A stretch of 64,000 nt of DNA from NCBI GenBank assembly GCA_002394685.1, contig DGUP01000077.1, forward strand, positions 29,701-93,700, written 5' to 3'. Source of the stretch: Treponema sp. UBA4307 (GTDB taxonomy: Bacteria > Spirochaetota > Spirochaetia > Treponematales > Treponemataceae). The position numbers and the translations under genes are program-made. How positions within the stretch are numbered: the stretch's first letter is position 1; each line of letters opens with the position of its first letter. Positions 51,668 through 61,427 of the stretch are shown in pieces. The notes under the pieces were generated by a model. That model ran no database searches. It was not told the DNA's origin and was given only the letters and a program-made list of their open reading frames with translations.

Positions 51668-51883
51668 ATGAAGAAGGGAATTCACCCAGACTATGAATTA
51701 ACAAAGATTACTTGCGTTTGTGGTAATGTAATCGAAACTCGCTCAACAGTTAAAGACATTAAGGTTGAAATCTGTTCAGCATGCCACCCATTCTACACAG
51801 GTAAGCAGAAACTGGTAGATACAGCAGGACGTATCGATCGCTTCAACAAGCGTTATGGTATGAAGTCTGCTGAAGAAAAGTAA
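51668..51883 (+). CDS. rpmE: 50S ribosomal protein L31 (zinc-binding type)
   Basis: 71 residues from ATG 51668, preceded by AGGAG; the frame is open upstream but without another ribosome site. [20 protein letters not shown], then [13 protein letters not shown]: four cysteines (CxC and CxxC) mark the zinc-containing C+ form. It sits at the bridge between ribosomal subunits. Monocistronic, with a strong promoter, a long leader and a terminator. rho lies directly upstream. Confidence 0.96.
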   Translation: MKKGIHPDYELTKITCVCGNVIETRSTVKDIKVEICSACHPFYTGKQKLVDTAGRIDRFNKRYGMKSAEEK

Positions 51884-51915
51884 TTTTTGCTTTTCAGGTA
51901 GCATTTCATAATGAG

Positions 51916-51967
51916 AAAAGACTGTCTTAGGAGTTATTAAAACTTCATTAAGGCAGTCTTTTTTTTA
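51916..51967 (+). terminator. rpmE terminator
   Basis: AAAAGACTGTCTTA pairs with TAAGGCAGTCTTTT (one mismatch/G-U), followed by T6. Confidence 0.8.
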
Positions 51968-52198
51968 TTAATTTCATTTTTAATCCTTTTTTCCATACCA
52001 TCATTATTCTTTTCTTTTGTTTGAAATAATAGCCTGGCATAAATAAAACTGGTGTATAAAACTTGTTCCCTTAGAACAAATCCATTTTAATAAAAATATA
52101 GAAGATTACCTGAAAATAAGTTTTCACAATTGATAATATAATTTTTTTTTAATATTCTGACCTTAAAGCATATAAAAAAACTTTCAGGATGGAAAAAA
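51968..52198. other. AT-rich intergenic region
   Basis: About 230 bases between the rpmE terminator and the ankyrin gene. Very AT-rich, with no ORF, RNA gene or convincing promoter hexamer pair that I can support; the last ~20 bases hold the AGGA ribosome site of the ankyrin gene. Confidence 0.5.
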
Positions 52199-54634
52199 AT
52201 GAAAATTTTAAAAAAGGTTCTTTTTGCTCTTTTGTTCGCGTTAACAGCAGCTGGATTTTTTGCCCAGGGGAAAAGCAGACTGTATTATATTGAACGATAC
52301 CAGAATTCCTACATGGCAGAAGACAATGTGAAGTCACTTTATTACGATGAAGATGAGTTAAAAGAAGCTATTGAAAAAAAGTATATTGACGTAAACTATA
52401 AATATGAAGAGGGCAGAACGCTTATCTTACAGGCTCTCAGAACCTACAATTATGAACCAGACACTTTCATAAGAATTGCTGAATTTCTTATAGAAAATGG
52501 GGCTGACGTGAATATTGCGGATAATAATGGGAACACACCTCTTTTATATGCCGTTAAGTATTGTCACATAAGCCAGAAACTTGATACCCGGAACATAGAT
52601 TTCCTTTTAAAAAATAATGCAGACCCAAAAGTTCAGAATAAAGATGGCGAAACAATTATGTACGAGTTGTGCGGTGAAAAAAAGCCTGAAATGGATTTGA
52701 TAAAAAGATTCATAAAACTCGGTGCCCCTATAAATGTAGCATCAAAATATTCTTTTTCCCCATTGACTTATGCCCTGTATCACAAAAATCTTGATCTTGC
52801 AAAGCTTTTGATTCAAAGCGGGGCTGAAGTAGACATTAAGGACGAAAGTAACCACTACCCGCTGAGCATGGCTTGTGATGCTGGAGATCTGGAACTTGTA
52901 AAACTTATGCTTTCCAAAGGTGCGGATGTTAATGTAAAAAATAATGAAAAGTATACCCCTCTCCATTATGCTGTTCGTTCCGGGCCCAACAACCTGAATC
53001 TTGTGAGACTCTTGGTTGAAAAAGGGGCGGATGTGAATGCCGCTACTGAATCCGGATATACTCCTCTTATTTTTGCCGGAAGGGAAGACAATAATCTTGA
53101 GCTTATAAAGTACCTTGTTGATAAAAAGGCAGATGTTAATGCTCATGATAACGAAGGCTATAATGTTGGTATGGCCTGTGCAACTGAGATTAATCTGGAG
53201 TGTCTTAAATTCCTGGACGAAAATGGATTTGATTTCAAAGCACGAACTAAAAACGGTGAAACTATCCTCCACTGGTTTATAAAGATGGTTACCTGCAGCT
53301 GGGAAGAATCTATCCTGTATTATCAGTTTATAATGGAAAAGGAAAAAGAAATTGGTGACATTATTGAATTTCTTGCCGGAAAGATTGACATAAATTCCGT
53401 GGACGATTCAAAGAAAACCGCCCTGCATTATGCTGCCCGCTCTCTTCTGGATTACACTCCAATCATAAAGTTCCTTATAAAGAACGGGGCAAATGTAAAT
53501 GCTGTAAATAATTACGGAAAGACTCCGATTTTTTATACCTGTGCCACTCCGGAAATTGTCCAGCTCTTAGTTGATTCGGGTGCAAATTTATCCATAAAAG
53601 ACAAATTTGGAAAAACTTTTCTTGATTACTCCGAGGAAGCGATTAAAAACAATCCGAACATGTCCAAGATTGTAGAGATTTTAAAAACTAATAGCAAAGA
53701 CAAAAAGAAATACACTTTTGTGCAGCTTTGTGAATATAACTATGCCGACAAAGCCTTTGAGATGCTCAAAAAAGAAAAAGTTGAGAATCTAGATAAAGCA
53801 GACACAAATGGTTGTACACCCCTTTATTATGCTGTCATCAACAAAAATATTGAGCTAACAAAAGCTCTTCTGGATAAGGGCTGCAACATAAACAAGCGTA
53901 ATGGGAAAGAAGAAATAACAGTTTTGTACTATGCCGTAAACAATCAGGAAGAGGAAATGGTAAAGCTTTTGCTTAGTTATAAGCCTGATTTGACTTTGAT
54001 GTACAAACATTATGGTGATAATGTTGACATACTTTATACAAGCATTCATTCGCAAAGGTATTACGAAACTTATAATACAAAAAAAGCCTGTGAGATTATA
54101 AAGAGTCTTCTTGAAGCCGGCTGCAATCCAAATCTTGTTATTGAAAAGGATAGGGGAACAAATTATACAATCACTGTTGACTGCATTATGTGTGGTCTGG
54201 AATCTTTTGCAGAACTTCTGATTGAATATGGAGGAAATCCTTTTGCTGTATGGACTTCTTATATATATCAGTATCAGACATCCATGTCCTTTTCAATCAT
54301 CAGAAAAAATCTTTCAGGCGATATGATTGATTACGAAGAAAAAAATGCAGTTTACCAGGGACTTCAAAAGTATTATGAAGGGAAAATCCTTACAGCAACT
54401 GACAATCTTAGAATAAGGGATGGATACGGACTTTCTGACAGAACTATTACTGCAATAAAAAAAGGAACAAAAGTAAAAGTTCTTGATGCCTACAACATGG
54501 AAATTATCGACGGAATTCATTCCTGCTGGGTAAAAGTTGAGGTGTTGCCTGATTCTGTTGACAGTCAGAACAGAAAAATTGCCAGTGGAACAACCGGCTG
54601 GTGCTTCTTGGGATATCTGGAAGAGCTGAAGTAA
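52199..54634 (+). CDS. Exported ankyrin-repeat protein with C-terminal bacterial SH3 domain
   Basis: 811 residues. Signal peptide (MKILKKVLFALLFALTAAGFFA, cleavage near AQG). About 14 ankyrin repeats follow (~70-640), for example LIENGADVNIADNNGNTPLLYAV, LLIQSGAEVDIKDESNHYPLSMA and LLVEKGADVNAATESGYTPLIFA. The last ~80 residues (TATDNLRIRDGYGLSDRTITAIKKGTKVKVLD... WCFLGYLEEL) form an SH3b domain, usually a peptidoglycan or protein binder. It is probably periplasmic or surface exposed, a protein-binding scaffold. Monocistronic and convergent with the methyltransferase gene. Partners unknown. Confidence 0.88.
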   Translation: MKILKKVLFALLFALTAAGFFAQGKSRLYYIERYQNSYMAEDNVKSLYYDEDELKEAIEKKYIDVNYKYEEGRTLILQALRTYNYEPDTFIRIAEFLIENGADVNIADNNGNTPLLYAVKYCHISQKLDTRNIDFLLKNNADPKVQNKDGETIMYELCGEKKPEMDLIKRFIKLGAPINVASKYSFSPLTYALYHKNLDLAKLLIQSGAEVDIKDESNHYPLSMACDAGDLELVKLMLSKGADVNVKNNEKYTPLHYAVRSGPNNLNLVRLLVEKGADVNAATESGYTPLIFAGREDNNLELIKYLVDKKADVNAHDNEGYNVGMACATEINLECLKFLDENGFDFKARTKNGETILHWFIKMVTCSWEESILYYQFIMEKEKEIGDIIEFLAGKIDINSVDDSKKTALHYAARSLLDYTPIIKFLIKNGANVNAVNNYGKTPIFYTCATPEIVQLLVDSGANLSIKDKFGKTFLDYSEEAIKNNPNMSKIVEILKTNSKDKKKYTFVQLCEYNYADKAFEMLKKEKVENLDKADTNGCTPLYYAVINKNIELTKALLDKGCNINKRNGKEEITVLYYAVNNQEEEMVKLLLSYKPDLTLMYKHYGDNVDILYTSIHSQRYYETYNTKKACEIIKSLLEAGCNPNLVIEKDRGTNYTITVDCIMCGLESFAELLIEYGGNPFAVWTSYIYQYQTSMSFSIIRKNLSGDMIDYEEKNAVYQGLQKYYEGKILTATDNLRIRDGYGLSDRTITAIKKGTKVKVLDAYNMEIIDGIHSCWVKVEVLPDSVDSQNRKIASGTTGWCFLGYLEELK

Positions 54635-54647
54635 AATCGGCTCTTCA

Positions 54648-55844
54648 TCAGTTATTCAGTGTAATTTTCCATGCTCTGTGAATCTTCTGATTTCTGTAAT
54701 CCTGAGGAATCGTAATATCCGTAATATCTTCAACATGGCAAAGTGGGCTTCCATCTTCCTTTACGGGAAGCAGCTGCTCTGAAAATGCCAGTCTTTTGCT
54801 GTTTGTAGAAAAATAAAGGATTCCTTCCGGATTCAGAATGCTGAGGCATTTTTTTACCAGTTCAGGCCAGTCCCTGTTTATATCAAGGGTATTGTCTGTT
54901 CTTTTTGAGTTACTGAAGGTTGGAGGATCTAAAATGATAATGTCATACCGGTTTGTCCTGTCTTCGTTTGCAACTTCTGCATTTTTCTGGTTCAGGAATC
55001 CAATTGCATCCTGTCGGGTAAATGTATATTTAGGAAAGGATTTTGTTTTGGATTTATTAATGTAAATGTCATCCAGGTCAAATCCGTTAAGTTGAAAATT
55101 TTCTTTTCCCCATTCAATGTAGGTTTTGCTCATATCTACGCTTTCAACACATTTTGCGTTTCCTTCAGCTGAATAAACTGAAAATGAAGCAGTGTAACAG
55201 AATAGATTCAGAATGCTTTTGTCTTTGCAGCTTTCCCTTACAAGTTTTCTGAGAGGTCTGTGGTCAAAGAATAAGCCTGTATCGATGTAATCGGTAAGAT
55301 TAACTTTGAAAAGTTGTCCCTGTTCAAAAACATATCCCGTGAGAGTAGAGGAACTATTTATTTTTTCGTACTGATCTCTGTGCCCGTGGCCTTCTTCAGT
55401 TTCACTTTGTTTTTTTCGAGTCTTAACAATAACGTGTTCTTTTTTTATTCCAACTGCCTGAGCTGCAGCTTCTGCCATTGCATCCAGCCATATGTTTTCT
55501 TCAGCCTGATCTTTTTCGTAAGGACGCTGGTAAAGATTCATATGAATATAGGTTCTATCTTCAATATCTTTCAGAACATCTTTTGCTGAAGGGGAATTTT
55601 CTGAAAGAATTCTTGCCTCATTCAAAAATTCCTCAAGGGCCTCTTCTTTATTTTTAACTGAAGGAGATGTGAAAGTGTACAAATCCAGACAAAGGGGAAT
55701 TTCAGGAATGTCTCTGTCATAAAGACGGTATGAGCTTATCTGATTTTTTCTTGCCCATTTCTTTAACTGCCTGTACTGCTTCTGAAGTCTGTTTTCAAGC
55801 AGTGTCTTCTGATAGGCTAATTTTTCATTTATTTGTTTTTCCAT
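54648..55844 (-). CDS. Stand-alone RlmK-type 23S rRNA (guanine-N7) methyltransferase
   Basis: 398 residues that align by eye with the C-terminal (RlmK) half of E. coli RlmL. LKKWARKNQISSYRLYDRDIPE opens it, then HVIVKTRKKQ, VNLTDYIDTGLFFDHRPLR, SAM motif ILNLFCYTASFSVYSAEGNAK, VDMSKTYIEWGKENFQLNG and the motif IV site DIIILDPPTFSNSK. RlmK methylates N7 of G2069 in 23S rRNA. The THUMP/RlmL half that makes m2G2445 is absent from the window. RlmI-type m5C activity is less likely given DPPTFSNSK. Convergent with the ankyrin gene, 13 bases apart. Confidence 0.85.
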   Translation of the reverse strand: MEKQINEKLAYQKTLLENRLQKQYRQLKKWARKNQISSYRLYDRDIPEIPLCLDLYTFTSPSVKNKEEALEEFLNEARILSENSPSAKDVLKDIEDRTYIHMNLYQRPYEKDQAEENIWLDAMAEAAAQAVGIKKEHVIVKTRKKQSETEEGHGHRDQYEKINSSSTLTGYVFEQGQLFKVNLTDYIDTGLFFDHRPLRKLVRESCKDKSILNLFCYTASFSVYSAEGNAKCVESVDMSKTYIEWGKENFQLNGFDLDDIYINKSKTKSFPKYTFTRQDAIGFLNQKNAEVANEDRTNRYDIIILDPPTFSNSKRTDNTLDINRDWPELVKKCLSILNPEGILYFSTNSKRLAFSEQLLPVKEDGSPLCHVEDITDITIPQDYRNQKIHRAWKITLNN

Positions 55845-55969
55845 AAGTATAAATACTATACTTTATTTGGCAAAAAGTGTAAAATCATTAAGACTATCCA
55901 TATGAAAGTTAAAGCGTCTTTTTACAGACCTTTACACATAAATAATCTATTATATTTGTAGGAATCCAA

Positions 55970-57622
55970 ATGAAATTTACAGAATTTTCCCTTAATGAAG
56001 ATTTGCTCAAGGGAATTAGTGAAGCCGGTTATGTGGAATGTACACCGGTTCAGGAAGAGGTGTTAAAATCAGCTTTGCAGCACTCAGACCTTTATGTTCA
56101 GTCCCAGACAGGTACTGGCAAAACAGCAGCCTACCTTGTTCCAGTTATTCAGCAGTTACTTTCATCTTCTTCAGAAACAAAGAAACAGGCACTTATTATG
56201 GTGCCTACTCGTGAACTTGCGGTTCAGGTTCAGGAAGAAGCTTCTAAGCTTGCTAGAGAAACATCCCTGAAATGTGAAAGTTTTTTCGGTGGTGTAGGTT
56301 ATGACAGGCAGATTGCTCTCCTTAAAAAAGGTGTTGACATTATAATTGGAACTCCGGGAAGAGTAATTGATTTACAGCAGGGAAACCAGATGGATTTGAG
56401 CAATGTGGCTTATCTGGTTGTTGATGAAGCAGACCGTATGTTTGATATGGGCTTTTATCCTGATCTTCGTACTTTGATTAAGGTTCTCCCTTCTTCAGAA
56501 AAAAGACAGACAATGCTGTTCTCTGCCACTCTTAATACTTACGTTAAGAATCTGGCCTGGGAATATACAAGAAATCCTGCTGAAATTACCATTCAGGCAG
56601 ATAATATTACTGTTGATGAAATTGACCAGCAGCTTTATCACGTTGCAAGTTCAGATAAACTTAAGCTTCTTCTTGGAATCATTAACAGAGACAACCCTGA
56701 GAGCCTTATTATTTTCTGTAACACAAAGAGGTCCTGTGAAGTTATTGCAAAGCGTCTCAGAATGAATGGAATTGAATCTGAATTTATTATCGGAGATCTT
56801 CCTCAGTCAAAGCGTCTTGCAATTATGGATAAATTCAAGAATCAGAAAATCAAGTGTCTTGTTGCTACAGATGTGGCTGCCCGTGGTATTGATGTTAATG
56901 ATCTTGAAATGGTTATTAACTTTGATCTTCCAAATGAGGCTGAAAATTACGTTCACCGTATTGGGCGTACTGCCAGGGCTGGAAAATCCGGAAAAGCTTA
57001 TACCCTTTGTTCTGAACAGGATGTTTATTCCCTTCCTGCAATTGAGCGCTACATTGAAAAGCAGATTCCTGCAGAAAGTGCTGATCCTGCTTTATTTGTT
57101 CAGGATAAGTCTGAAGGTGTTTATATCCGCACTGATAATTATCATGAAGATTATAATGATAAGAGTGAGTACGGAAGAAAAAAAGAAGCTCAGTACAGAA
57201 GTCGAAATGGGGGAAGACACTCTCATTCTTCAGGAGAAGGTTCTTACAAAGGCGGCAAGTCTGCAAGAGGTAAGGGCCGCTATTCTTCTAAGAATTCAAA
57301 TTCTGGGGAATACAAGAGGGATCGTAGAGTTTACAACGATGCTGATGAAGCAGCACTTGCTTCAATGTCTACTGAAGAACGCATGAAATTTTACAAGGAA
57401 AAATATGGTAAATCTTCTGCTAAGATTTCCGTTCCTTCAGCTTCAGGAAAAACTTCATCCAAGAAGAAATCTGGTAAGAAGAATTACAATAATAAACAGA
57501 ATCAGGGAAAGAGTAAGAATCCTTCTTATTCTGGAAAAACAAAGAAAATTTCTGCAAACAATAATAAAGTTCCACAGAAAAAGGGACTTTTTGCAAGAAT
57601 TGCTGCTTTCTTTAAAAAATAA
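55970..57622 (+). CDS. DEAD-box ATP-dependent RNA helicase
   Basis: 550 residues. All core motifs are present: Q-motif region (VECTPVQEEVL), SQTGTGKTAAYL, PTRELAVQ, GTPGRVID, VDEADRMFD, FSATL, IIFCNTKRSCEVIAKRL, ATDVAARGIDV and HRIGRTARAGKSG. The C-terminal ~170 residues are basic, Ser/Lys/Gly/Asn-rich and unstructured, typical of RhlE/CshA-like enzymes that act in RNA turnover or ribosome assembly. AGGA ribosome site. The ABC-F gene follows after 18 bases. Confidence 0.93.
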   Translation: MKFTEFSLNEDLLKGISEAGYVECTPVQEEVLKSALQHSDLYVQSQTGTGKTAAYLVPVIQQLLSSSSETKKQALIMVPTRELAVQVQEEASKLARETSLKCESFFGGVGYDRQIALLKKGVDIIIGTPGRVIDLQQGNQMDLSNVAYLVVDEADRMFDMGFYPDLRTLIKVLPSSEKRQTMLFSATLNTYVKNLAWEYTRNPAEITIQADNITVDEIDQQLYHVASSDKLKLLLGIINRDNPESLIIFCNTKRSCEVIAKRLRMNGIESEFIIGDLPQSKRLAIMDKFKNQKIKCLVATDVAARGIDVNDLEMVINFDLPNEAENYVHRIGRTARAGKSGKAYTLCSEQDVYSLPAIERYIEKQIPAESADPALFVQDKSEGVYIRTDNYHEDYNDKSEYGRKKEAQYRSRNGGRHSHSSGEGSYKGGKSARGKGRYSSKNSNSGEYKRDRRVYNDADEAALASMSTEERMKFYKEKYGKSSAKISVPSASGKTSSKKKSGKKNYNNKQNQGKSKNPSYSGKTKKISANNNKVPQKKGLFARIAAFFKK

Positions 57623-57640
57623 ATAACAGGGTGATAAGAA

Positions 57641-59284
57641 ATGATTACAGTTTCAGATTTGTCTTTAAAATTTAGTGAGAAACCTTTGTTTAAGGATGTA
57701 AACCTTAAATTCATGAAGGGCAACTGCTATGGTATTATTGGTGCTAACGGTGCCGGAAAATCAACTTTCCTTAAGGTACTTTCCGGAGAACTGGAACATG
57801 ATACTGGTGAAATCAGTATGACTCCTGGTGAGCGTATGGCAATCCTGAGTCAGGACCACTTTAAGTTTGATGAGTATTCTGTAAAAGAAACCGTTATGAT
57901 GGGATTCCCTAAGCTTTATGAAATCAGCAAAGAAAAGGATGCCATTTATGAAAAAGAAGATTTTACAGAAGAAGACGGAAATAAGGCTGCTGAACTGGAA
58001 GCTGAGTTTGGTGAACTGGGCGGTTATGAGTCTGAAAATCAGATTGAACAGATGCTTAGTGGTTTAGGTCTTGAAGAAGAAAATCATAATAAAATGATGA
58101 GCGATCTTGATGAAAGCCAGAAGGTTCGTGTTCTGCTTGCACAAGCTCTTTTTGGAAATCCTGATTATTTGATTCTTGATGAACCAACAAACGGTCTTGA
58201 CCTTGAATCAATTGCATGGCTGGAAGACTTCCTTATCAATTTTGAAAACTGTGTAATTGTTGTTTCACATGACCGTCACTTTCTCAATGCAATCTGTACT
58301 TATATCTGTGATATTGATTATGGTAAAATTACTCAGTTTACAGGTAACTACGATTTCTGGTATCAGATGAGTCAGATTCTGCAGAAGCAGCAGAAAGACC
58401 AGCAGAAAAAGCGTGAAGATAAAATGGCTGACCTTAAGGCCTTTATTCAGAGATTTGCCTCAAATGTTTCAAAAGCAGGTCAGGCTTCAAGCCGTAAAAA
58501 AATGCTGGAAAAACTTGAACTGGAAGAGCTTCCTGTTACAAGCAGAAAATTCCCTTATGTAGGATTTCAGCCGGAACGTTCAATCGGAAACTTTGTTCTC
58601 ACAGCAGAAAAAATCAATGTAAAAGATGAAGAAGGAAATGATCTTCTTAAGGATTTTGAATTAACTGTTCATCCTGGTGAAAAGATTGCTTTTGTAGGTA
58701 TGGAACATAATTCAATTACAGCCTTCTTTGATGTAATTGCAGGAGATAAGTCTGGTGGAGAAACTTCTACTGTAAACTGGGGTCAGACCACTAAGCATAC
58801 TTACATGGGTCGTGATAATAGCAAATATTTTGATAATGATCTTAACATTACTGACTGGCTTAAACAGTATTCTCCAGATCAGGACGATGCTTATGTTCGT
58901 GGTTTTTTGGGAAGAATGCTTTTCTCTGGAGACGAATCCTTGAAAAAAGTTAAGGTTCTTTCCGGAGGTGAAAAGGTTCGTTGTATGCTCAGCAAGATGA
59001 TGCTAAGCGGAGCAAATGTTCTTATCCTGGATGATCCTACAAATCACCTGGACCTGGAATCAATTGAATCTTTAAACGAAGGTCTTGTTAAATTTCCGGG
59101 AGTTGTTCTTTTTTCTTCTCATGACCATGAGTTTATTTCTACAATTGCAAACCGCATTATCGAAATTACACCAAACGGCATAATTGACCGCATGATGAAT
59201 TTCGATGATTACCTGAAAGATCAGCAGGTAAAAGATTTGCGTAAAGAATACTACAAGGGAATTGACAAGAAAATCCGCTTCTAG
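57641..59284 (+). CDS. ABC-F family ATPase (YbiT-like) with one degenerate ATP site
   Basis: 547 residues, two ABC domains and no membrane part. Domain 1: Walker A GANGAGKST (K40) and Walker B LILDEPTNGLD (E181), but the signature is LDESQ (156-160) rather than LSGGQ. Domain 2: signature LSGGE (440-444), but Walker A reads GMEHNSIT (353-360, Ile in place of Lys) and Walker B is LILDDPTNHLD (Asp465 for Glu). The ABC-F linker (FWYQMSQILQKQQKDQQKKRED...) is present. ABC-F proteins bind the ribosomal E site and modulate translation or antibiotic response. GGGTGA ribosome site. It forms a unit with the RNA helicase. Confidence 0.9.
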   Translation: MITVSDLSLKFSEKPLFKDVNLKFMKGNCYGIIGANGAGKSTFLKVLSGELEHDTGEISMTPGERMAILSQDHFKFDEYSVKETVMMGFPKLYEISKEKDAIYEKEDFTEEDGNKAAELEAEFGELGGYESENQIEQMLSGLGLEEENHNKMMSDLDESQKVRVLLAQALFGNPDYLILDEPTNGLDLESIAWLEDFLINFENCVIVVSHDRHFLNAICTYICDIDYGKITQFTGNYDFWYQMSQILQKQQKDQQKKREDKMADLKAFIQRFASNVSKAGQASSRKKMLEKLELEELPVTSRKFPYVGFQPERSIGNFVLTAEKINVKDEEGNDLLKDFELTVHPGEKIAFVGMEHNSITAFFDVIAGDKSGGETSTVNWGQTTKHTYMGRDNSKYFDNDLNITDWLKQYSPDQDDAYVRGFLGRMLFSGDESLKKVKVLSGGEKVRCMLSKMMLSGANVLILDDPTNHLDLESIESLNEGLVKFPGVVLFSSHDHEFISTIANRIIEITPNGIIDRMMNFDDYLKDQQVKDLRKEYYKGIDKKIRF

Positions 59285-59300
59285 TTTTATTCTGGTTAAA

Positions 59301-60578
59301 TTATTCAATGAAGGCGGCCTGGAAAGTTCCTTTTATAATGTCGTCTTCAATCTGAATGATTTCAATTTCTTTTATATTGATTTCATTCTGCTTTAATAAA
59401 TTTTTCAGATAAAACATGACTTTATTTTTCAGAAGGGGAGTTTTCCAGAAGGTGCTGCCATTGCAGGCAAGTCTGACTGGAAGCTCTCCATTTTTTTTGT
59501 CAGAAAAAATAATTCCTGAACAAATCATTATGGCGGTAAGTTTTGCTGATCTGTCTATAATTGATTCGATTAAATAGACAAGAACTTCTTTATCTGAAGT
59601 ATCTGAATTTATAAAAAGATTATAAAGTGGGTTATCATCATTTTCTAAATCAATTCTTCTTTTTTCATCAATTATTGGATCGAAATATGCGGTAAGGAGT
59701 TTGCTTATTTTCATAAAAGATGATGAAAATGCGTCTGAAAAAAGACCTTCCTTGCATGCAAGATAAAGGCATTCATGAGCAATTGATCCCAGATAGGCAC
59801 CAGAACACATTTTTTCGATTATTGATTTTCCAGGATTTGAACTTGACTGATCTACTGCAAAATCGAAATCGCTCATAGTTATTTTTGAAAACATTCCGCA
59901 CTCTGTAACAATACTTTCCTGATTTTTCACAAGGGCACTGTTCATTCCTGTGCCAAGAATAAAAGCAAGGTTAAGGTCGTAAGCTTCTTTATTCTGATCT
60001 AAAAAGGAAGATAAGAGAAGTGCTTTTGTGTCATTGAGAACTTTTATTGTTTTAACATTTTTCCAGCCTTTATTTCTTAAGTGCTGTAAAAGTTCTTTTC
60101 CCAAAAAAGTGCCTATAACTTGAGGTGCCTTTATTTGTTTTGAGAGATTAAGAATTTTTCCATCTCCGTCTCTTGTAATTTCCATTGCGTAACTAAAACA
60201 GAAGGATATTTTATCTGATAAATTTTTAAGTCTTGATATGTTATCTGCTATTTCATCAAAGAATTCATCCCGGCTCAATTCTTTGTTCATGGCTGGCATG
60301 GATGTTTTATTGAAATGTGAAATTTCAATTCCATCTGTTGTTTTTGTTACAAGGCAGGACCGGAAATTTGTACCTCCGGCATCGATTACGATTGCAGTTT
60401 CATTATCAGAAATTTTTTCTGTTCTGGCACTACCAGCCCTGATCATTGCCTGTTCAGAGTTTCCTCCTTCAAATCCTTTTTTCATGTCAGTTAATACATC
60501 TTCAAGAAGTTTTTCACTTGTGAAAGAATAAAAATTATGTCTTTCAAGAAAAGATTTAACAAGGTCTCTTGTATCCAT
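59301..60578 (-). CDS. Hexokinase-family sugar kinase (candidate GlcNAc kinase)
   Basis: 425 residues. Eukaryote-type hexokinase motifs: phosphate-1 VIDAGGTNFRSCLV (~60-75), sugar-binding FCFSYAMEITRDGDGKIL...KQIKAPQVIGTFLGKEL, catalytic-type LNDTKALLLS and LGTGMNSALV (phosphate-2 region). It phosphorylates a hexose at C6 with ATP. Being last in the hexosaminidase-nagA-nagB operon, it may act on N-acetylglucosamine to supply NagA; glucose is the default alternative. 27 bases after nagB. Confidence 0.85.
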   Translation of the reverse strand: MDTRDLVKSFLERHNFYSFTSEKLLEDVLTDMKKGFEGGNSEQAMIRAGSARTEKISDNETAIVIDAGGTNFRSCLVTKTTDGIEISHFNKTSMPAMNKELSRDEFFDEIADNISRLKNLSDKISFCFSYAMEITRDGDGKILNLSKQIKAPQVIGTFLGKELLQHLRNKGWKNVKTIKVLNDTKALLLSSFLDQNKEAYDLNLAFILGTGMNSALVKNQESIVTECGMFSKITMSDFDFAVDQSSSNPGKSIIEKMCSGAYLGSIAHECLYLACKEGLFSDAFSSSFMKISKLLTAYFDPIIDEKRRIDLENDDNPLYNLFINSDTSDKEVLVYLIESIIDRSAKLTAIMICSGIIFSDKKNGELPVRLACNGSTFWKTPLLKNKVMFYLKNLLKQNEINIKEIEIIQIEDDIIKGTFQAAFIE

Positions 60579-60605
60579 TTTTGATCCGCCTGATTCTACA
60601 TTAAG

Positions 60606-61427
60606 TTATTTGTTTGAAAAAATAGATTCATAGGAATCTGTAATTTTTGCTTCAATTCCTCTGAAATATTTTACTGTTCCTACTTTTAGTTTGTCTGTGC
60701 AGGAATCGTCAGCAATAAGAATTGCACTTTTGTGCATTTGAAGAATTGTTACAGGCCACATTTGTGAAACAGATTCTTCTACGGCATGCATGAGTGCATC
60801 AGCTTTTGAAAGTCCTGTCATCATTATTAATACTTCTTTTGCATCTGTAATTGTTCCAATTCCTACAGTTAGGGCAGTGAGCGGTACCTTAGATTTGTCT
60901 CCATCAAAAAAACGTGCGTTTGCAGCAATTGTATCTTCTGTAAGTGTTTTCATTCTTGTTCTGGAAGTTAAGGATGAACCTGGTTCGTTAAAGGCAATGT
61001 GTCCGTCACAACCGCATCCACCTAAAAATAAATCAATTCCACCAGCTTCTACAATACTCTTTTCATATTTAATGCATTCTTCCTGATAATCTTCAGCCAT
61101 TCCATTGAGAATATGTATGTTTTCTTTTTTGATATCAATTTTATTAAAAAAGTTTTCATACATAAAATAATGATAGCTTTGTGGATGATTTTCATCTAGT
61201 CCCACATATTCATCCATGTTAAAAGTTATAACATTTTCAAATGAAATCAACTTTTTTTCATAGAGTTCAATCAGCCTTTTATAAACTCCCAGTGGTGTGC
61301 TTCCTGTTGGTAATCCCAGTACAAAAGGTTTACTGCTGCTTGGATTTGCGCTTACAATTTTTCCAGCAATATAATCTGCTGTCCATTTTGCACAACTGTC
61401 ATAGTTATCTTTAATGATAAGCCTCAT
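60606..61427 (-). CDS. nagB: Glucosamine-6-phosphate deaminase
   Basis: 273 residues. LGLPTGSTPLGVYKRLIELY (phosphate loop), TFNMDEYVGLDENHPQSYHYFM (active-site Asp), LFLGGCGCDGHIAFNEPGSSLTSRTR (catalytic Asp/His) and ALTVGIGTITDAKEVLIM are all present. It converts GlcN-6-P to Fru-6-P plus ammonia. The start overlaps the nagA stop by ATGA, so the two steps are coupled. Confidence 0.96.
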   Translation of the reverse strand: MRLIIKDNYDSCAKWTADYIAGKIVSANPSSSKPFVLGLPTGSTPLGVYKRLIELYEKKLISFENVITFNMDEYVGLDENHPQSYHYFMYENFFNKIDIKKENIHILNGMAEDYQEECIKYEKSIVEAGGIDLFLGGCGCDGHIAFNEPGSSLTSRTRMKTLTEDTIAANARFFDGDKSKVPLTALTVGIGTITDAKEVLIMMTGLSKADALMHAVEESVSQMWPVTILQMHKSAILIADDSCTDKLKVGTVKYFRGIEAKITDSYESIFSNK

